A stretch of DNA of 64,000 bases from an uncultured Christensenella sp. (GCA_910577055.1 CAJTKX010000005.1:52481-116480), one strand, 5' to 3'. Shown: positions 15,996 through 23,973, counted from the first letter of the stretch. Notes: generated from the letters alone by a model not told the origin. Translations and numbers: made by a program.

Positions 15996-18653
15996 ATGGC
16001 GAATTTTTGCTTTGAAGAAGCTGACCAAACGCTTAAAAAGCTTAAAACCACCACTTTTGGACTAAGCGGGCAAGAGGCTTCCGAAAGATTGAAAACTTAT
16101 GGCGGAAACGTGCTTGAAAAAGGCAAAAGCGCGGGGGTGGTAAAGCTTTTCTTTTCACAGTTTAAGGACTTTATGACCGTACTTTTAATAGTTGCGGCGG
16201 CTGTTTCGGGACTTATTGCCTTTCTTTCGCGCGATAAAAACGATTTAACAGATACTTTCATTATTCTTGCGATTATTTTCCTTAACGCGCTTGTGGGCAC
16301 TATTCAGCAGTACCGGGCGGATAAAGCGATTGAAAACCTTAAAAAGCTGTCCGCAAGTACTTGCAAGGTGCGCCGCGACGGAAAAGAAATTATTATCCCC
16401 AACGAAGAGGTAACCGTCGGAGATATCGTTTTGCTCGAAGAGGGCGACGTTATCCCCGCGGACTGCCGCGTAATAGAAAGCAACTCCTTAACTTGCGACG
16501 AGTCTGCCTTAACGGGCGAAAGCGCAAGCGTGGAGAAGAACGAAAAGCGTATTCACGGCAATAACGTTGCGCTTGGCAATATGACCAACACGCTGTTCGG
16601 TTCCACATATGTAGTCCGCGGCAACGCAAGCGCAGTGGTAACCGCCGTAGGTATGCAGACCGAAATGGGCAAAATCGCCGCAATGCTTCAAGGCGGCAAG
16701 GCGACTAAAACTCCGCTTGAAAACAGTCTTGACAAATTGGGTAAGATAATTTCCGCCTTCGTGCTTGCCGTTACCGTAGTTATTTTTATAATGGGAATTT
16801 TCGTGCGGGACGACGGAATTTTAAAGAATTTTATGACTTCGGTTGCGATAGCGGTGGCGGCTATTCCCGAAGGATTGCCCGCGGTAGTCACTATAATTAT
16901 GGCTATGGGCGTGCAAAAAATGAGCAAAAAAGGCGTGGTTATCCGTAAGCTTAAATCGGTTGAAACCCTTGGCAGTTGCTCCGTAATTTGCTCAGACAAA
17001 ACGGGCACGTTGACCCAAAACAAGCTTAAAGTCGTCGCTGCTTATTTTGACGGTAAAACGCGTTCGTTCGAGGATATTCGGGGGGTAAACGCAAAATTAT
17101 TGCAATGTATGACGGTTTGTACCTCGGTTAAAGGGGATAAAGGAAACTACATCGGCGACCCCACCGAAGTTGCCTTGAAAACTTGTGCGGACGATATCGG
17201 TTTCAATCTCGATTTCGTAAGGCTTGCGGAACTTCCGTTTACTTCCGAGCGAAAAATGATGACCGTTGCCGCCGACCTTGGCGGAGAGCGGTTAAGCTTT
17301 ACGAAAGGCGCGCCCGATATTCTTATAAATAAGTGCACGCATTACCTTACTGCGGACGGAGTAAAGGAATTTACTGCCGCAGATAAAAAAGCCGTTATTG
17401 CCGAAAACGACAAAATGTCCGACGACGCGTTACGCGTTCTCGGTTTTGCGTTCAAACCTTTCGGCGGTAAAATTGCGGAGGAGGGGTTGACCTTCATCGG
17501 ACTGTGCGGAATGACCGACGGGCTTAAAGAGGGTGCGGGCGAAGCCGTCGAGGAGTGTCGCGGCGCCGGCGTTGCAACGGTAATGATAACGGGCGACCAC
17601 GTTCGCACGGCGCTTTCCATTGCCAAAAAACTGAATATTGCAAGCGAAAAGTCGGAAGTTATCACGGGCGACGAGTTGGACGCGCTCGAAGGCGCCGCGT
17701 TAGACGAGGCGATTGCGCGTTGCAAAGTGTTTGCACGGGTTTCGCCAAAGCATAAAAATATTATCGTAAATTCGTTGAAAAGCCGCGGTAAAGTCGTTGC
17801 AATGACGGGCGACGGAATTAACGACGCACCGAGCATAAAGAGCGCGGACATAGGTATTGCTATGGGCGTTTCGGGCACGGATGTGACAAAAAGCGCTTCG
17901 GATATGGTTATTTCCGACGATAATTTCACGACTATCGTTGCCGCCGTGAAAGAGGGTAGAAGAATTTCTACGAACATAAAAAAGACGATACAGTTCTTTT
18001 TGTCAACCAACCTTGCAGAAGTGTTGGCAATTCTTATCGCCTCGCTGTTCCTTTTCAAATTCGACTTTTTACTCTCCACGCAGCTGCTGTGGCTTAATCT
18101 TATAACCGACAGCTTCCCCGTGCTTGCCCTCGGAATGGAAAAGGCGGACGACGACGTTATGAACCGTCCGCCCGAACGAGCGGAAAAGAGTCTGTTTTCC
18201 AAAACTTCGCTGTGTTCGATTGCGGTTTACGGGCTGTTTATGACTGCCGCAACGGTGGGCGTTTTCGTGATTGCCCTCAACATATGGGGCAACGAAACGG
18301 CTACAACTATGACTTTTATGACGATTTCGTTCCTTGAACTTTTCCAAGCATTCAATATCCGTTCGGAACGGCAGTCGGCGTTCAAACACTTCTTTTCAAA
18401 CAAAATTTTGCTTTTAACCGTGCTTGTAGGCGTAATTTTGAACGTTTTGCTGTGCGTAAGCCCCTTATCGGGCGCATTTGGGCTTGAAAAACTTAGCGCG
18501 GTGCAGTGGCTTACCGTGTTCGGGGTGGCCGTATCCATACTGCCTTTCGGGGAAATTTATAAACTTATTCTTCGTACGGTTACAAGGCAAAAACATCGTT
18601 ATTCGGGGCATATGTTGGGGTCTGTTACAAAAAAACGGCTTAAACAAAGGTAA
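15996..18653 (+). CDS. P-type Ca2+-transporting ATPase
   Basis: A P2A-type ATPase of 885 residues that would export Ca2+ across the cytoplasmic membrane. TGES in the actuator domain, the phosphorylated Asp334 in SDKTGTLTQNK, TGDGINDAPS in the hinge, and the Ca2+-site helices AIPEGLPAVV and NLITDSFPVLAL are all present. MNRPP follows as in PacL/SERCA relatives. The frame could begin with TTG at 15972, but GAGGT five bases before the ATG at 15996 decides the start. It is probably a single gene between two terminators. Mn2+ transport is possible, since PMR1-like pumps share most motifs. Confidence 0.93.
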   Translation: MANFCFEEADQTLKKLKTTTFGLSGQEASERLKTYGGNVLEKGKSAGVVKLFFSQFKDFMTVLLIVAAAVSGLIAFLSRDKNDLTDTFIILAIIFLNALVGTIQQYRADKAIENLKKLSASTCKVRRDGKEIIIPNEEVTVGDIVLLEEGDVIPADCRVIESNSLTCDESALTGESASVEKNEKRIHGNNVALGNMTNTLFGSTYVVRGNASAVVTAVGMQTEMGKIAAMLQGGKATKTPLENSLDKLGKIISAFVLAVTVVIFIMGIFVRDDGILKNFMTSVAIAVAAIPEGLPAVVTIIMAMGVQKMSKKGVVIRKLKSVETLGSCSVICSDKTGTLTQNKLKVVAAYFDGKTRSFEDIRGVNAKLLQCMTVCTSVKGDKGNYIGDPTEVALKTCADDIGFNLDFVRLAELPFTSERKMMTVAADLGGERLSFTKGAPDILINKCTHYLTADGVKEFTAADKKAVIAENDKMSDDALRVLGFAFKPFGGKIAEEGLTFIGLCGMTDGLKEGAGEAVEECRGAGVATVMITGDHVRTALSIAKKLNIASEKSEVITGDELDALEGAALDEAIARCKVFARVSPKHKNIIVNSLKSRGKVVAMTGDGINDAPSIKSADIGIAMGVSGTDVTKSASDMVISDDNFTTIVAAVKEGRRISTNIKKTIQFFLSTNLAEVLAILIASLFLFKFDFLLSTQLLWLNLITDSFPVLALGMEKADDDVMNRPPERAEKSLFSKTSLCSIAVYGLFMTAATVGVFVIALNIWGNETATTMTFMTISFLELFQAFNIRSERQSAFKHFFSNKILLLTVLVGVILNVLLCVSPLSGAFGLEKLSAVQWLTVFGVAVSILPFGEIYKLILRTVTRQKHRYSGHMLGSVTKKRLKQR

Positions 18654-18662
18654 TAACGTTAA

Positions 18663-18710
18663 AACTTCCGCCCGCCGAATATTCGGCGGGCGGAAGTTCT
18701 TTTATTTTTT
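18663..18710. terminator. Bidirectional terminator (18-base perfect palindrome)
   Basis: AACTTCCGCCCGCCGAAT is directly followed by its exact complement, then CTTTTATTTTTT. It serves the ATPase gene and, on the other strand, the convergent acetyltransferase gene whose stop lies inside the T tract. Confidence 0.88.
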
Positions 18711-19262
18711 CAAAACGAAATACGAAGCATATTGCGTTCCGTCAAAACCAATAAGTTTTTCATCGGTTTCTTCAAAGTATAATTTTCTAAGCGCCTTTCT
18801 GCGTTCGGTAGCCGCGGGAGGTGCTTTCGTCGCTATCATCGAACAGCCGAACAGCTCGAACGACTTATTTACAATCAAAGACAGAATACTTTCTATCTCG
18901 TCGGACTTCTCGTAATCACTGCGCAAATCTAAACGCAACAATCCGCAATCAGTAAAGTAGTCCTTTGCATCGCGGTGAAATTCTTCGATTGTGCCGACGG
19001 CGGCAGACGTTCTTTTATCTATTATCGTCCACCTTACAAACCAACCGTTTTGATACGCTTGTTTCCAAAAGTCCAAGGCTTGGCGCATACGCTCTTGCGT
19101 GGTGTAATGGAAATCGTCCCCGTGGCAGTTATCGCTGTTGAAAAGCGGAACGGCTTTTTCGTCGCTGTAAACAGCCAAAAGGTCGTCCGTATCTCCGTCC
19201 TCAACAAGTCTTAAAATATATTTTTCGTTTTCGAATTTCGGGCAGCTTTCGTATAAGTTCAT
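18702..19262 (-). CDS. GNAT family N-acetyltransferase
   Basis: A 186-residue acetyltransferase of the RimJ/RimL-like GNAT class. The N-terminus YILRLVEDGDTDDLLAVYSD and the central WTIIDKRTSAAVGTIEEF match the first and middle strands of the fold. The acetyl-CoA pyrophosphate loop is poorly conserved (APPAATERRKALRKLYFEE), so activity is uncertain. The substrate cannot be read from the sequence. GAGGG four bases before the ATG at 19262 selects this start over an upstream TTG. The rubrerythrin gene lies 27 bases upstream on the same strand, so the two may be co-transcribed. Confidence 0.8.
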   Translation of the reverse strand: MNLYESCPKFENEKYILRLVEDGDTDDLLAVYSDEKAVPLFNSDNCHGDDFHYTTQERMRQALDFWKQAYQNGWFVRWTIIDKRTSAAVGTIEEFHRDAKDYFTDCGLLRLDLRSDYEKSDEIESILSLIVNKSFELFGCSMIATKAPPAATERRKALRKLYFEETDEKLIGFDGTQYASYFVLKK

Positions 19263-19289
19263 ATTTCCCTCACAAAGCAAGCGATAATA

Positions 19290-19829
19290 TTAATAGTTTT
19301 CTGCGTGCACTTCGAAGTAGGCTTGGGGGTGATTGCACACGGGGCAAACGTCGGGGGCTTTCGTCCCGACAACGATGTGCCCGCAATTACGACATTCCCA
19401 AACTTTTACCTCGCTTTTTTTGAACACTTCGGCAGTTTCTACGTTTTTCAAAAGCGCGCGGTATCTCTCTTCGTGGTGTTTTTCTATCACGCCGACCATT
19501 CTGAATTTTTCGGCAAGCTCTTTAAAACCCTCAGCTTCGGCGGTTTTTGCAAACTCCTCATACATATCCGTCCATTCGTAATTTTCGCCGCCCGCGGCTT
19601 CAGCAAGGTTTTGCGCGGTGTTGCCTATGCCTTGCAACTCTTTAAGCCACATTTTTGCGTGTTCTTTTTCGTTGTCGGCAGTCTTTAAAAACAGCGCGGA
19701 AATTTGTTCGTAACCCTCTTTTTTTGCAACGGAAGCAAAGTAGGTGTATTTGTTTCTTGCTTGCGATTCGCCGGCAAAAGCCGCTTCAAGGTTTTTTTCG
19801 GTTTTTGTGCCTTTGTATTTATTTTCCAT
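19290..19829 (-). CDS. rbr: Rubrerythrin
   Basis: A peroxide-reducing protein that protects anaerobes from hydrogen peroxide. The 179 residues comprise a ferritin-like diiron domain ([30 protein letters not shown]) and a C-terminal rubredoxin domain with WECRNCGH and [14 protein letters not shown] precedes the start, and an extended -10 box (TGGTATAAT, with TATAAT at 19850-19855 on the minus strand) lies about 20 bases upstream. The presence of rbr supports an anaerobic lifestyle. Confidence 0.96.
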   Translation of the reverse strand: MENKYKGTKTEKNLEAAFAGESQARNKYTYFASVAKKEGYEQISALFLKTADNEKEHAKMWLKELQGIGNTAQNLAEAAGGENYEWTDMYEEFAKTAEAEGFKELAEKFRMVGVIEKHHEERYRALLKNVETAEVFKKSEVKVWECRNCGHIVVGTKAPDVCPVCNHPQAYFEVHAENY

Positions 19830-19855
19830 AAATTTCTCCTTTTTTATTTATTATA

Positions 19856-20255
19856 CCACAAGAATCGTACGAATACACAAAAAATAAAAGAAAAGCGAGG
19901 GGGGACTTTATTGAGTTAGGAATAAAAGAAACTCCTACCGAAACAAAGAAAAGACAAGCTAATCCATAAATCGTAGGGTGGCGTAAAAGCGAACTTATCG
20001 TTACGGGCGATTTTGTTACGCCCTCCTTAAAATGAACAGAAACTTTAACCCCATAAAAATAAGCATCGCCGCCTTTCGTGTTTCGACATATCGAGGGTGT
20101 GTCTTGCGTCGCTATATTCATATAAAAGTTTTCCGCAATTTTTATCCATAAAACCAATTTTAAAAATGTTACTCGCTTAATCAATATAGCACAATTTCAA
20201 AGGAATAACAATTAAAAAATAACGGACAAGAAAGCTGTTCTTATCGGTCATAGAG
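19856..20255. other. Gap without a supported gene; possible mobile-element remnant
   Basis: No convincing gene is visible. A minus-strand frame of about 120 codons spans most of it but runs through the rbr promoter and start and looks accidental. A hairpin with GGCGTAA/TTACGCC arms lies at about 19973-20030. Its left arm GGCGTAAAAGCGAA resembles the TAAAACGAA boxes that follow the TGGTGGAG repeats at 20256 and 20658. Another imperfect hairpin (about 20226-20249) precedes the first TGGTGGAG. The gap may therefore be a decayed unit of the neighbouring island. Confidence 0.35.
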
Positions 20256-20318
20256 TGGTGGAGAGGTGGTGACGTAAAACGAATTATTGAATATCACAAT
20301 TAAGCCTTTTTTCAGTTG

Positions 20319-20585
20319 CTATTTTATTCTCCATTTTTTTGTTTCTAAATCTCTTTGTATTTTATTCTCTTCTTCTAATTCACGTAATATAGCAACTATC
20401 CAATATTGTTGATTTGATGATGTGCAATTTTCTTTTTCACCCCAATCCATACCGCAAGCGCGAAATATTTCGGCTTGTTTCATTCCAATATTAAATCTAC
20501 CACATTTTTCTTCTGATAACATATATTCAAATACTAGATTTTTGAAATCATTTCTCAATTCTTCGCCTTTTTTTCTAAAATTCAT
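20319..20585 (-). CDS. Small hypothetical protein, possible winged-helix fold
   Basis: I do not recognise this 88-residue protein. The AT-rich gene differs in composition from the housekeeping genes around it. The second half (QAEIFRACGMDW, YWIVAILRELEEENKIQRD, KKWRIK) has the spacing of a winged helix: helix, recognition helix ending in a charged turn, then a short basic wing. It is the only gene between the first two TGGTGGAG repeats, so it may be cargo of a small integrated unit. The ribosome binding site is weak (CGAGAA). Confidence 0.55.
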   Translation of the reverse strand: MNFRKKGEELRNDFKNLVFEYMLSEEKCGRFNIGMKQAEIFRACGMDWGEKENCTSSNQQYWIVAILRELEEENKIQRDLETKKWRIK

Positions 20586-20618
20586 AAGTTATTCTCGTTT
20601 TATATAAAATTTTATAAA

Positions 20619-20654
20619 AGCGACCTAAATCGAACTGTTTCGATTTGGGTCGCT
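20619..20654. repeat. 16-base-pair hairpin next to TGGTGGAG
   Basis: AGCGACCTAAATCGAA and TTCGATTTGGGTCGCT pair with one wobble around a four-base loop. The hairpin ends three bases before the TGGTGGAG at 20658. Its ACCTAAATCGAA core is one base different from the ACCTAAAACGAA core of the terminal repeats of the neighbouring element. Confidence 0.8.
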
Positions 20655-20705
20655 ATTTGGTGGAGCAGTCATAACCTAAAACGAAAAATTAATATGAAAA
20701 GCAAG

Positions 20706-21416
20706 TCAACGGTTTAACCTAACAATATTAATATAGTTGTTCATATTTGTGAATTTTTGATAATATAAGTCGCCTAAATTTATTTCAAAGTCGATATTGT
20801 TATTATGCTTTTCTACTTCGCTTATCAATATCGATGCGGAAGATAAGTCAAATCCATTCACATTATAATATGCCAATGTAATGTGCGGCGTTAACGGATA
20901 GTTTAACGGTTTAATATCGTTAATAATCGAATACAATTCCATTAGCTTGATATAGTTGTTCCCGTCAATAGGATATAAGCCTAAAACCAAACTGGTATTG
21001 ACCATATTAAAAATGGCGTTGCTTTTCATTCTAATTCGGTGGTTCCCCAGTTTTTCTATTTGATTTTTAGCTTTTATAATTTTAAGTTCATTATAAAACA
21101 TCTCATCGGATATATTTTGCAATACATCAGAATTGCTTAAATCGTGCAATGTCATATGAAACGTATCGGGAACCAATCTTTCACAAAAACACTGAGGCGT
21201 TGCTTCGTATAAAGAATCAACAAGTAGTGAAATTACAGCCTTGGTCGCTTTATCCAAATCGAACACTACCGTGTCGCCGTAAAAATTCTTAAATGTATTA
21301 TCCCTATCTACCTTATGCGCAATTGACCGATTACCCGTGAAATATGTTCTGCCAAAGTCGATTTTGGTTTTTTCAAACGAATTTATTCGATTCAAAAACT
21401 CATCGTAATTTTCCAT
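20706..21416 (-). CDS. 2H phosphoesterase superfamily protein
   Basis: The 236-residue protein shows the paired HxTx signature of the 2H (LigT-like) phosphoesterases: His87-Met-Thr89 in DTFHMTLHDL and His178-Ile-Thr180 in TPHITLAYY. Such enzymes open 2',3'-cyclic phosphates or related RNA and nucleotide phosphodiesters. In mobile DNA, relatives can counter oligoadenylate-type or cyclic-nucleotide defence signals, but that role is only an idea here. GGAGG six bases before the ATG at 21416 fixes the start. The gene is AT-rich, lies just inside the left terminal repeat and points away from the recombinase. Confidence 0.8.
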   Translation of the reverse strand: MENYDEFLNRINSFEKTKIDFGRTYFTGNRSIAHKVDRDNTFKNFYGDTVVFDLDKATKAVISLLVDSLYEATPQCFCERLVPDTFHMTLHDLSNSDVLQNISDEMFYNELKIIKAKNQIEKLGNHRIRMKSNAIFNMVNTSLVLGLYPIDGNNYIKLMELYSIINDIKPLNYPLTPHITLAYYNVNGFDLSSASILISEVEKHNNNIDFEINLGDLYYQKFTNMNNYINIVRLNR

Positions 21417-21557
21417 ATGCAACCTCCGATCGTTGTTATACAAAATATATTAACACATATATATGATAATTGCAATCGATAAAATCAACAAAATGGCGCT
21501 GTGGCGGACGCTTGATAAAACAAGCGCGGCGCTGCGCGCCGCGATCAAGCACCCGCC

Positions 21558-21690
21558 GAAACGAAAGAAACGACCGACAAAACCGCAACGCCGAGCGGAC
21601 AAAGGCGTCGCCGCTGAACCGCTTGGCGATCGCCTTTGTGTTCTCGCTCGGCGGCGTTGTGCGGCTGTTTATCGTGTCGCTTGTTTTTCG
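21558..21690. repeat. Long imperfect palindrome 1, upstream of recombinase
   Basis: Arms at about 21558-21612 and 21625-21690 are roughly three-quarters identical as inverted repeats, with small gaps. The innermost arms pair AAAGGCG-TCGCC with GGCGATCGCCTTT. Shorter hairpins (CGCTTG/CAAGCG at 21509-21526, a GC palindrome at about 21524-21543) lie just outside. Frames crossing it on the plus strand are low-complexity and have no ribosome binding sites, so I treat the region as structured non-coding DNA or RNA. Confidence 0.7.
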
Positions 21691-21835
21691 ATTGTTTTCG
21701 TATAGCGGCTATTGCATTGCGACGCCTTGTGACAATTTCCGCTATCTCGGTTTAAGTGTAGTTGTAAAAAAATTTTCAATTATTTCGCCGTTATAGGGTG
21801 AAAATTTTTATTTGTTATTGCAGGACGTTACACTC

Positions 21836-22027
21836 TTTTGTCTTTCGCGGTGGGAGCGTAAACGATTTCGCCTGCGCCGTCAAGGGAAAATATTTTGTTG
21901 AAAACAAAAAGTAAAAAAACTGTAACACAAAATATTTTCTCGATCCTTGACGGCGACGAAAAAACAATAACGGTTGAAGTAATTAACAGCCGAAACCGTT
22001 TGTTTTCACTCCCGTCGAAAGACAAAA
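21836..22027. repeat. Long imperfect palindrome 2, recombinase leader
   Basis: Nested arms pair from outside in: TTTTGTCTTTCG with CGAAAGACAAAA, GGGAG with CTCCC, AAACG with CGTTT, TTTCG with CGAAA, GCCGTCAAGG with CCTTGACGGC, and GAAAATATTTTGT with ACAAAATATTTTC. An asymmetric bulge of about 36 bases lies on the 3' side. The structure ends 15 bases before the AAGGAG of the recombinase gene. It would be in the 5' leader RNA if transcription begins upstream, or a DNA cruciform target. Confidence 0.8.
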
Positions 22028-22057
22028 TAAAAAACAATCTAAAAGGAGATTTCTCAA

Positions 22058-23557
22058 ATGAAAACAGCAGTAATATATGCTCGATATTCGAGTGACAGCC
22101 AAACCGAGCAGAGCATTGACGGACAACTTCGCGTATGTACGGAATACGCCAAGAACAACGACATACTCATACTTGATACCTACATAGACCGAGCTATGAC
22201 GGGTACTAACGATAACCGTCCCGATTTCCAGCGCATGATAAAAGACAGTGCGAAAAAGACTTTTCAAATCGTACTCGTTTACAAATTCGATAGGTTTTCG
22301 CGTAACAAATACGAAACGGCTATGCACAAGAAAACGCTCAAAGACAACGGCGTTAAAGTCGTGTCGGCTACCGAGTATATTCCCGACAGTCCCGAAGCAA
22401 TCATACTCGAAAGTATGCTTGAAGGCTATGCCGAGTATTACAGCGTAGAGCTTTCGCAAAAGATACGTCGCGGTAATAACGAGAGCCGCCGCAAAGGCAA
22501 CCTTACAGGCGGTAAACTGCCGTACGGTTACAAGAACGTTGACAAGAAAGCCGTAATCATACCCGAACAAGCTGAAGTAATACGGTATATCTACGATAGG
22601 TATTCAATCGGCGTATTCGTTAAAGACATAATAGCCGAATTGACAAGCAAAGGCATATTGTATAACGGCAAGCCTTTCGCTCAAAATACAATATACAACA
22701 TATTAAAGAACGAACGCTATTCGGGTATATACAGATTTAACGGTGAAGTATTCGACAATATCTATCCGCAAATCGTAGACACCGAAACGTTTAACAAAGT
22801 TCGTGAAAAAGTAAACGCCAATCATTACGGTAAACGCAGTGAAGAAATAACGTATTTACTCAAAGACAAAATCGTGTGCGGCTATTGCGGTAAAAGCATA
22901 ATCGGAGAAAACGGCACTGCGCGCAACGGCGAGCGGAAGTATTATTACAAGTGTTGCGGTCGTAAAAAGAAAACAACCGATTGCCACAAACAAGCAGTAC
23001 GCAAAGAAGTATTGGAAAAAATCGTGCTTGATTGCGTAATAGAGCAAATACAAAAGACGAATAACCTTGACTACATTGTAAATTGCTTAATGCAAGAACA
23101 GCAAAGACAAGCGCAAGCGAACGTAGTACTGAATTTGTTACTCAAAGCACAGCGTACTACCGAAAATGCCATAAACAACATTATGACCGCTATTGAAAAC
23201 GGCGGAACGACTAATACGGCTATGAAGCGTATGCGTGAACTCGAAGCTCGTCAAGCCGAACTTGAACGGCAAATCTTAATCGAAAAAAGCAAAACTGCCG
23301 TACAACTAACCGAAGCTCAAATAAAAGACTTTTACTTACAAGCGTTAGCATTAGAACCGAAACTCTTAATAAGCTACCTTGTAAAGCAAATTGTGCTATT
23401 TGACGATAGAATTGAGATACAATTCAATAGCCCTATAATGGAAAGTCCCGACAGTCGGGGCTTTTTATTATGCGAGAAATCCGTTAAGCTCGCTTACAAA
23501 GTGCCGCATAGAGCCGAGATAACAAAACTCGAATTTGAAATAGAGCTGTATGTATGA
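22058..23557 (+). CDS. Large serine recombinase (resolvase/integrase)
   Basis: The 499-residue protein has an N-terminal resolvase catalytic domain (residues 1-150) with the expected nucleophile Ser11 in YARYSSDSQ, and the YKFDRFSRN motif. A recombinase domain follows (about 160-260, GKLPYGYK, NTIYNILKNERYSG), then a zinc ribbon starting at Cys274/Cys277 (CGYCGKS and KCCGR...DCH) and a coiled-coil-rich C-terminus. This is the layout of phage and transposon integrases that cut and join DNA at att sites. AAGGAG ten bases upstream fixes the start. It is flanked by long palindromes on both sides; no excisionase-like gene is seen. Confidence 0.95.
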   Translation: MKTAVIYARYSSDSQTEQSIDGQLRVCTEYAKNNDILILDTYIDRAMTGTNDNRPDFQRMIKDSAKKTFQIVLVYKFDRFSRNKYETAMHKKTLKDNGVKVVSATEYIPDSPEAIILESMLEGYAEYYSVELSQKIRRGNNESRRKGNLTGGKLPYGYKNVDKKAVIIPEQAEVIRYIYDRYSIGVFVKDIIAELTSKGILYNGKPFAQNTIYNILKNERYSGIYRFNGEVFDNIYPQIVDTETFNKVREKVNANHYGKRSEEITYLLKDKIVCGYCGKSIIGENGTARNGERKYYYKCCGRKKKTTDCHKQAVRKEVLEKIVLDCVIEQIQKTNNLDYIVNCLMQEQQRQAQANVVLNLLLKAQRTTENAINNIMTAIENGGTTNTAMKRMRELEARQAELERQILIEKSKTAVQLTEAQIKDFYLQALALEPKLLISYLVKQIVLFDDRIEIQFNSPIMESPDSRGFLLCEKSVKLAYKVPHRAEITKLEFEIELYV

Positions 23558-23587
23558 GATACATACAACGGCTATTTATTCCACGTT

Positions 23588-23727
23588 CCGCTTGACGTGA
23601 GCCTCGCAGGGGCGTGTGTATAGGCAAATAAGGGCGAAACGCTGCAACCCGACCGATTGACATCAGTCGGGTTTTGGTTTGCCTTTGGCTTTGGTAGCCT
23701 AACACGCCCCTTTCTCACGTCAAGCGG
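23588..23727. repeat. Long imperfect palindrome 3, downstream of recombinase
   Basis: The outer arms CCGCTTGACGTGAG and CTCACGTCAAGCGG (23588-23601, 23714-23727) are perfect. Further pairing includes GGGGCGTGT/ACACGCCCC and ACCCGAC/GTCGGGT near the centre. The hairpin of about 140 bases begins 30 bases after the recombinase stop. It may end the transcript, act as a recombination site, or both. Confidence 0.75.
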
Positions 23728-23850
23728 CTTTCGCGGCATAAACCGCCGTTTGTGCGTGATTGATACAATTCAGCCGAACACCCGAAAAGCGTTACAGCGG
23801 CAATATAGCGGCGTTACACGGCACTATGCGAAACGAAAAGCGGCAAAGAA

Positions 23851-23897
23851 AAAACCTAACCCGAACACTTACTTTGTGGTTCGTTTTAGGTTTTGAC
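23851..23897. repeat. Right terminal inverted repeat and hairpin
   Basis: TTCGTTTTAGGTTTTGAC (23880-23897) is the inverted partner of GTCATAACCTAAAACGAA at 20668-20685. It also pairs locally with AAAACCTAA...CCGAACAC upstream (23851-23868), giving an imperfect hairpin that abuts the TGGTGGAG of tRNA-Ala. Confidence 0.75.
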
Positions 23898-23973
23898 TGG
23901 TGGAGATAAGGGGATTCGAACCCCTGACCTATACGTTGCGAACGTATCGCGCTACCAACTGTGCTATATCCCC
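23898..23973 (-). tRNA. tRNA-Ala (CGC)
   Basis: The minus strand reads GGGGATA...TATCTCC as the acceptor stem with one G-T pair, and the anticodon stem ATACG/CGTAT encloses the loop TTCGCAA, giving anticodon CGC (codon GCG). The T arm GGTTCGAATCC is intact, and A73-CCA is encoded. Its last eight bases (CTCCACCA) form the direct repeat TGGTGGAG that borders the element to the left, so it looks like an integration target. Confidence 0.95.

Larger units (their letters stand above)
20256..20665. mobile_element. Putative 394-base mini-cassette between TGGTGGAG repeats
   Basis: The unit runs from TGGTGGAG at 20256-20263 to TGGTGGAG at 20658-20665. It contains one small minus-strand gene (20319-20585) and a 16-base-pair hairpin at its right edge. 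After the left repeat the box GACGTAAAACGAA (20271-20283) resembles the terminal box of the larger neighbouring element. The 8-base repeat equals the complement of the last eight bases of tRNA-Ala at 23898. The unit is inferred from boundary repeats only, and no recombinase lies inside it. Confidence 0.4.
20658..23905. mobile_element. Serine-recombinase element at the 3' end of tRNA-Ala
   Basis: The element is bounded by TGGTGGAG at 20658-20665 and 23898-23905. The right copy is the end of the tRNA-Ala gene. Just inside lie inverted repeats GTCATAACCTAAAACGAA (20668-20685) and TTCGTTTTAGGTTTTGAC (23880-23897), identical in 17 of 18 positions. The interior of 3232 bases holds a 2H phosphoesterase gene, a large serine recombinase gene and three long imperfect palindromes. 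The tRNA gene is intact. Large serine integrases do not normally leave terminal inverted repeats or target tRNA ends, which makes the architecture unusual. Confidence 0.65.

Noticed and set aside
19819-20184. Minus-strand frame of about 120 codons
   Set aside because: It covers the rubrerythrin promoter, ribosome binding site and start, has no ribosome binding site of its own and looks like low-complexity read-through of non-coding DNA.
21463-21796. Plus-strand frames rich in Arg, Lys and Ala
   Set aside because: They run through the arms of a long palindrome, have no ribosome binding site and show no recognisable domain.
21836-22027. Invertible promoter (phase switch) flanked by inverted repeats
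   Set aside because: The repeats are nested and pair almost continuously, leaving only about 28 unpaired bases at the centre; this fits a hairpin better than an invertible segment.
21417-22057. Retron or reverse-transcriptase-linked RNA
   Set aside because: No reverse transcriptase gene is nearby; the adjacent enzyme is a serine recombinase.
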